From the NCBI GenBank assembly GCA_027924645.1, contig BSBN01000140.1, forward strand, positions 11,290,501-11,354,500: a stretch of 64,000 nt of DNA, given 5' to 3'. Numbering within the stretch: the first letter of the stretch is position 1; every line of letters starts with the position of its first letter. Of this stretch, positions 58,346-64,000 are shown piece by piece. The notes under the pieces are model-generated. The model was given only the letters and a program-made list of their open reading frames with translations. It was not told where the DNA came from and searched no databases. A program made the translations under genes and the position numbers. This stretch comes from Cunninghamia lanceolata. Lineage: Eukaryota > Streptophyta > Pinopsida > Cupressales > Cupressaceae.

Positions 58346-61300
58346 TGTAACGCCCTCGCCAAGGAACCCCAAAGGACAACACTAAACTAGGTCAAATTAA
58401 TAACAATAATTTTTTTTTGTTTTTTGTTTAAAAGAAAATAACAATATAATGCATAACATAACATAATAATCTAAACCTAGGTCCTCTAAGGTTCCTCGAC
58501 TGCGCTACTCACAAATCAAGATTACAAGAAACAAAGGTTACATAAAGAGATACAAATGGAGATAAATCCCAAAATTACAAATACATGATAAGAGATCTTC
58601 TGAAATAGGAACAAGACATCTCTCATGCATTTACAATCAATTATAGTAAGAACCATAAGGTCGTCCTTAGCATAGTGAAAAAAAATATTCTTTGCTCCAA
58701 TAATTTGTTCAGTTAATAGACCTGTATGTGTGCATCTAAAAGTGAACATTAGTTCCACAAAGATAATCAATAAAGATAAAAGAGAACAATATACTAGCCT
58801 AAGGCCCTAAGGGGCTGACCTAATGTCTCTGGGGCTCATGATGGCCTTGCCTATGTACGCGTAGCACAGAGACTTCATAGTTCAACATATCTTGACTAGC
58901 AACCATAAGGTTGTCTTAAATACAATAGCTCATAAAGAATCTAATCCATCACATAATGTTTTCTATACTTTCATACAAGTTCTAAAGAGTACAAGCATTG
59001 GCTTACTAAACCAAACAACATTCATTGGTGTATATTCATATATAGAATGGAGACAAGATAGTTTCAATTTGACAAATTCTCTGTGGTGAATCAAATATTA
59101 ATTTTCTAACAACCTCAATATTAGCAAGAATTCAATGATCATAACAGGCAGAAACTAATTCAAAAATAATTGTTCATCACCTGATTCAATCATTCCTGAT
59201 CTAAAACACTTAATTGTATTTTCTTAATAATTCAAAAGATTTTTTTTAAAAGATGAGACACACCTATTTACCTTTACCTAATAACATTAACACTTAAATT
59301 AATTAAGCTAAAATTTTATCACAAGATATATATTACTTTGGTTGAAAGATCAATACTTCATAATCTTCTACAAAATGTATTATTCAAGGGAATTTATTTT
59401 CATATAAAATAATGAGCTACTATGACATCACCACTAAAAACAATTTTACTTTCTATTCTATCCAGACCTTAATTACATTCCTAAGAAAAAAATGACATCA
59501 AAATACATTCAATCTTATTTTATACTATATAAGAAAAGTGAAAGCATCAAACTAAACCTAAAATTGAATCAGGATAAAGATATTTATGAATTGAACATTG
59601 AGGCTGACTATTGATAAACTATGACTCTTATTTTTATAAAATTGAAAACCTCCAGTAATAATCAAAATAATATCCATACAACAAGTAAAATATGATGCCA
59701 TTGTTCTTATCAATGCGAAACAACTATGCCTGCGATTCAAGGTCACCATTATACAAATAATTAAATACAAACGACTTCAATGCCATTGCAATATCCATGT
59801 GAAATTATTATAAGCATACGGCTCCCAAAACTACACTACCACAAACATATTTAAATGCATTTGACCTAGCATAATATTTTTCCACAGAACAATCATTTAT
59901 ATTTATACACTACATATATTGACCTCTACAAGGTAATTGATGCCTCTTTAAGATATAAAAATGATTTAAGAACTTATGAGTATGAGTCATCATTCATGAG
60001 CAAATGAAAGGCAATTGTATTTAGTCGACGCCTTAACAGAGAGATAATATTTATTTCCTCCATAACTCACAAGGCTACAAATTAGTTTCATTAAATAACC
60101 CAGAAGCACCCTATTACTTTTATAAAACCATATAGGTCTACATAAACTTAAGAACAGAGATAAACATGGAGTTACAAATTTGTCAAGAACCATGGAAAAC
60201 AAACATTGCAAAGGAATACAAGTAGCAAATAGATCTCTATATTAAACCTAGAGAAAAGAGACAATCAAATCCGAATAATTGAACTTTCAAGATGTAGCTT
60301 GACTATTATTAGCTTTCTATGGCACTTATGCAAAACATGGTAGACAAATTAAGGAACTTACCAGGATTAAAAGATTATGAAAGTTTAGCCATTAAATCAA
60401 TATTAATAATATACATTAACCAAGTTATCTATCATTCATCCACAGATAGTAATCATACCTCGGTAACAATTAATCTAAACATAGTTTTAGGCAGCAAGCT
60501 CTATAGAATATAAAATACCTACTTCCACATGGTAGGAAAACATTTCCCATTTAATATTCAATCCGATGCATAGGAGGATTTAAGACCTTTAAGGGAAATC
60601 TTGATGTCCGTTACAAGAAGATATCAAATATATTCCATGATAATAAAAAGAGTTTTATTCAATACCATAAAGACGTTTCTCAACTAATAAGTCTAAATCA
60701 ATAATTTTATTATAGTATCTCTTCGTGAAAATAATTTCTTTGGAAACTATTTAAAGGCAAAAGAGAATCACTTAAAATTTACCTAGAGATATGGAAGATC
60801 AAGTCCTACTCTCATTCTTCAATATCTTAAAAGAATAGAATGCCAATACATAACAAAGTAATAATAAATAGTCATGATTATATACCCTTTCAATACATGA
60901 GTGTGGATCATAATCTAAGTGTTGGAATGATCATACATCTAGTCTACAAATTAGGCACCGTAAAGAATGGATAAATTAAAGAGAACATAGATGATGATTT
61001 TGCTAGAGTCAAGCATGATTTACCGAGTTAACAATCATATTGCAGAGCATTAAATATTTATAGAGAGTGAGAAATATAAATCTCTTGAATGCAAGCTTAC
61101 ATACCGATCAAGACAGGTTCAATTTGATGAGAATTTACTAAAACAACCCAAGATCTTAAATTCAATGAGTGTTCTCCTGTATGTTGCTAGCTAGAGAAGA
61201 TTATCTATTCTATTTAAGACAGGTCTGGTTTCCAAAACTTCAGTGCTTAACTTGAAACCCTAGTGAATATATATGCTAAGTGATGGTGCCAGAACAAATT

Positions 61301-62712
61301 TCACATCTGACCGAAACATAGATTTCTGACAAACTTAGTGTGCTAATTTCCAAGCATAAACCATATGAGGTTTTCAATTGCCGACCAAATTGGCATTGCA
61401 TAGAAAATACCCAATATAGAGTAAATAATTGCACTTAATAGGAAAGTTTTGGAAGAAAACAAAAACTTATAGAAGAAGAAGAGAGCAAAGCATGCTCCGG
61501 TAGGTGAAGAATAGATGAAGCGGCGAAGAGTGATGTCAAGATAGAAATCCCACTTGGCATACATGACAAATTGTGGCTTCTCCCTCCCTCCTTCTATGCA
61601 AAGTGTTCCTTAATCCCAAAGTTACTATGATAGGTGAAGCCCTTCATCTTCTAAACGTTATTTCCTCTCTTACTATGCCACACTACTACTAAATCCCCCC
61701 TACTTCTCCAAGCACAAATGTTATTTATACGTTGTTATTGCTCTTGAAAGAAGGCAATGTCTTAGAGACACACCTCTATAAAGATGTTGATTATAAGGAG
61801 ATCAGTCTCTTTGTTAAATGATTTATTTTTAATTTATTCTAGTCCTCAAGGTGAAGTGCTAATCACAAGGATGTCGACATTAAGCAAGAATTTACTATTA
61901 TATCTTTTAGTAGTAGTTACTTGTGAGGTCAGCCAATGTAAATGAATCCCTTTTTATCTCTAATTTAAAATGCTTGTCTAATCAAGGCTAGTCGGCTATC
62001 AATGTAGTCAGCCACTTCATATGTATCACACTTCTCTTTAACACTGCTTTGTTAGTAGTCGTTTCCATCACATACTTAGTTGATGTCTCTTTATTGTTAT
62101 TCATTTCCTCATAATTATCTTTTAGCACTTTACTTAGATTAGTAGACCTCCTCTATTTCTGGTTTGTTCTAGTTAATGTGTCTTAATCAAGTATAGTTTC
62201 ATTCATTAAATATTTATTCTACTCATAAGGTTGGTCTCCATGTACTATGTGAGAAGGTGTAATGTTCCATCTCAGGGACATGACTATATATATGACTTGG
62301 AATATTTCCTTTTTCTTGATTCTTATATGACTTCCTTCTAATGAAGATAGCTTTCTTTGATTGCTAATTGATGTACCTCAGATATTTGTTAGTTTGATTT
62401 ATTCAATAATAGAATCCTAGAACAATAGAATGATAGAATAATAAAAGGATATAATATAATTGAATAATAGAATGATGGAATAATAGATTAATTGAATGAG
62501 AGGATGATAGAGTTATAGAATGATAGAATGGTTGCTATATATAATAAGTCCTATCCTAGCCTTCACACATAGTCCATAAATTCATAATATACAACATCAA
62601 CTACTTAACATCCTTAGCTCATACCTTTAAATATCCCTATTATTTTACCTTCATCCTCAAGTTCCAAAGACAACTACCTGCACATCCATGGTGAGAATGG
62701 AGGGGCACTACA
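58346..62712 (+). mobile_element. Probable solo LTR of a gypsy-type element, 4.37 kb
   Basis: Starts tgtaacgccctcg and ends gaggggcactaca. The ends are imperfect inverted copies (TGTA..GCCC..TC against TGTA..GCCCC..TC), as in many plant gypsy LTRs. The 5-mer tgatg flanks both sides (58341-58345 and 62713-62717). No coding sequence inside; short ORFs such as 61343-61564 (minus) are not convincing. It is long, but such LTR lengths are known in plant chromoviruses. The second copy and internal region are absent, hence solo. Confidence 0.6.
62400..62532. repeat. Degenerate simple repeat (aatagaatgatag words)
   Basis: Runs of aatagaat, gatagaat and gaataatag within the solo LTR, about 180 bases from its end. 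Confidence 0.7.
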
Positions 62713-62717
62713 TGATG

Positions 62718-63062
62718 TTTTGATTACTAGAAGAATATTTTTATGCTGACATCTTAAAGAAACAATTGGTTTTGTGAAGGTATTCCTAGCATGGAGATAA
62801 AATGCTCTACATTCCTCTGTAGTAGTATATTTGGCTATGTGATTATGAGATTATGTCAAGAAGGTAGTGAAGCTACTATTTCCAAAGTCTCAAATCATAT
62901 CTCCCTCCATTGTGAAAGTTATGTATGATAGAACATCATAATGTGCTCCAGGGTAGAAAGGTGTAGTATTGAAGACCCAATGTAATGCTCAACATTCCTC
63001 TGGAAGTGAATGATTGATGTTGTCATTTTGTGAACATGTTCATGGATGTGCATTGCATGCCT
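62718..63062. other. Spacer between two oppositely oriented LTR ends
   Basis: No ORF or other repeat seen. Confidence 0.4.
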
Positions 63063-63185
63063 TGTAATAACCCTCCATTCTCATCTTGGATGTGCAGATG
63101 GTCTGGCTAAGGAGCATGAAGATGAAGGTAAAATAATAGGAATATTTAGGGTATGTTAACTAGTTGATGTTGTGTACATTATATG
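63063..63185 (-). repeat. 3' end of a second, related LTR on the minus strand
   Basis: The minus strand here (ending gagaatggagggttattaca at 63063) matches the last 125 bases of the solo LTR at 62587-62712, including cctattattttaccttcatc and ctgcacatcca. The rest of this LTR would lie to the right, largely beyond the window. Confidence 0.65.
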
Positions 63186-63604
63186 ATGTTGGTAGACGCT
63201 AAATTCATGTAGATGGCATTCTTGATTATGCTCATGTGTGGTTTCATATGACAATTAGTATGTTTTATCAATAATCTTTGTTGTGACACTGATAATTTAT
63301 ATGTTCTAACATTATTTTACATTCAAGTTATTATGATGTTGATCTTACTATGATTGTCATATGTTAAAATTGATTTTTATGCACTGATTCTCTATCATAG
63401 GATGTTATGTTGTGATGTTTTGTGTGGATTAATCTTATTACGTGTATCATGTGATTATCTAGTCATGGTTCTTATTTAGTCGTTCAATAACTGATTACTA
63501 TGTGTGTTGTGATTACGTGTTTTATGTGATGGTGAAAGTGACAGTGTCACATTACTCATACATGAGTACCCTACGCTATGATTCCCTTTCACGGTGTATT
63601 TGAC
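63186..63604. other. Nothing recognised
   Basis: T/G-rich sequence without supported features; may belong to the second LTR. Confidence 0.35.
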
Positions 63605-63864
63605 TATATATATATATATACATATATATATATACATATATATATATATACATATATATATACATATACATATATATATATACATATATATATGTATATA
63701 TATGTACATATATACATATATATACATATATATATACATATATATATATATATGTGTATATATATGTGTATATATATGTATATATATGTGTATATATATG
63801 TGTGTATATATATGTATATATATATATATGTGTATATATATATGTATATATATATGTATATATG
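63605..63864. repeat. (TA)n / TATACA / TATATG microsatellite
   Basis: About 260 bases of alternating TA with periodic acata and gtata interruptions. The Tyr/Ile-rich ORFs on both strands are artefacts. Confidence 0.95.
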
Positions 63865-63900
63865 TCTATTTGTTCAACTATTTGGTTGCTATAGGATGTA

Positions 63901-64000
63901 GGTACTAGGCATCGACTCCACCTAAATTGATAGGTCTGAGCGTACCTTAAATGATGCAGGTACCAGGCATCAACTCCACCTAAATTGATAGGTCTAAGCA
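63901..64000. repeat. 58-bp tandem repeat, running off the window
   Basis: ggtactaggcatcgactcca at 63901 recurs as ggtaccaggcatcaactcca at 63959; each is followed by cctaaattgataggtct. One full and one partial copy are visible. Confidence 0.8.

Noticed and set aside
63476..63908. Tyr/Ile-rich ORFs of about 100 residues on both strands
   Set aside because: Translation of the TA microsatellite.

Overview
This window is plant nuclear DNA: spliceosomal GT-AG introns, Ty1/copia and Ty3/gypsy LTR retrotransposons with initiator-Met-type primer binding sites, an L1-like LINE, and a degenerate array related to the plant telomere repeat CCCTAAA. Depth of nesting, age of the copies and near absence of host genes suggest a very large seed-plant genome, possibly a gymnosperm; the species cannot be read from the sequence.

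Layout. At the left edge (1-256, minus) lies the start of a small secreted-peptide-like gene with an in-frame TAG. Next, 573-1795 is a retroposed unit (17-bp target duplications, poly-A tail) carrying an intact but unrecognised 225-residue ORF. From 3097 to 55715 the window is essentially one nest. Element A (minus, Sirevirus-like: about 1.9-kb LTRs, several polypurine tracts, gag with several zinc knuckles, a long coiled-coil ORF, no pol) is split inside its 3' LTR by copia element B (minus, 3727-46490). B's 5' LTR is split by a 5'-truncated LINE C (minus, 27706-46226, 12-bp TSD). C is split by copia element E (plus, 28224-43998, TSD tggaa). E's reverse transcriptase is split by F (plus, 32745-40978, TSD agaac), a gypsy-type element with gag only. 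A 490-bp insert (G, 47509-47998) also sits in A's 3' LTR.

B's reverse transcriptase is broken a second time by about 19 kb (5064-24283). This block holds the most unusual content: an intact seven-exon gene of unknown function (5310-7391, plus); about 5 kb peppered with an AGGCGC-type motif; four tandem 359-bp repeats; a convergent transposase-like gene (15080-18161, minus) decayed almost only by stop codons; and a 5.3-kb array of CCCTAAA/CCCTCAA variants with a higher-order repeat near 0.8 kb. About 0.4 kb of B appears lost at this insertion.

Right of the nest, 58346-62712 looks like a solo gypsy-type LTR (TSD tgatg), and the 3' end of a related LTR in the opposite orientation starts at 63063. 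Microsatellites and a 58-bp tandem repeat close the window. No rRNA, tRNA or CRISPR array was recognised. Apart from the left-edge gene, the retroposed ORF and the seven-exon gene, all coding sequence here is transposon remains.
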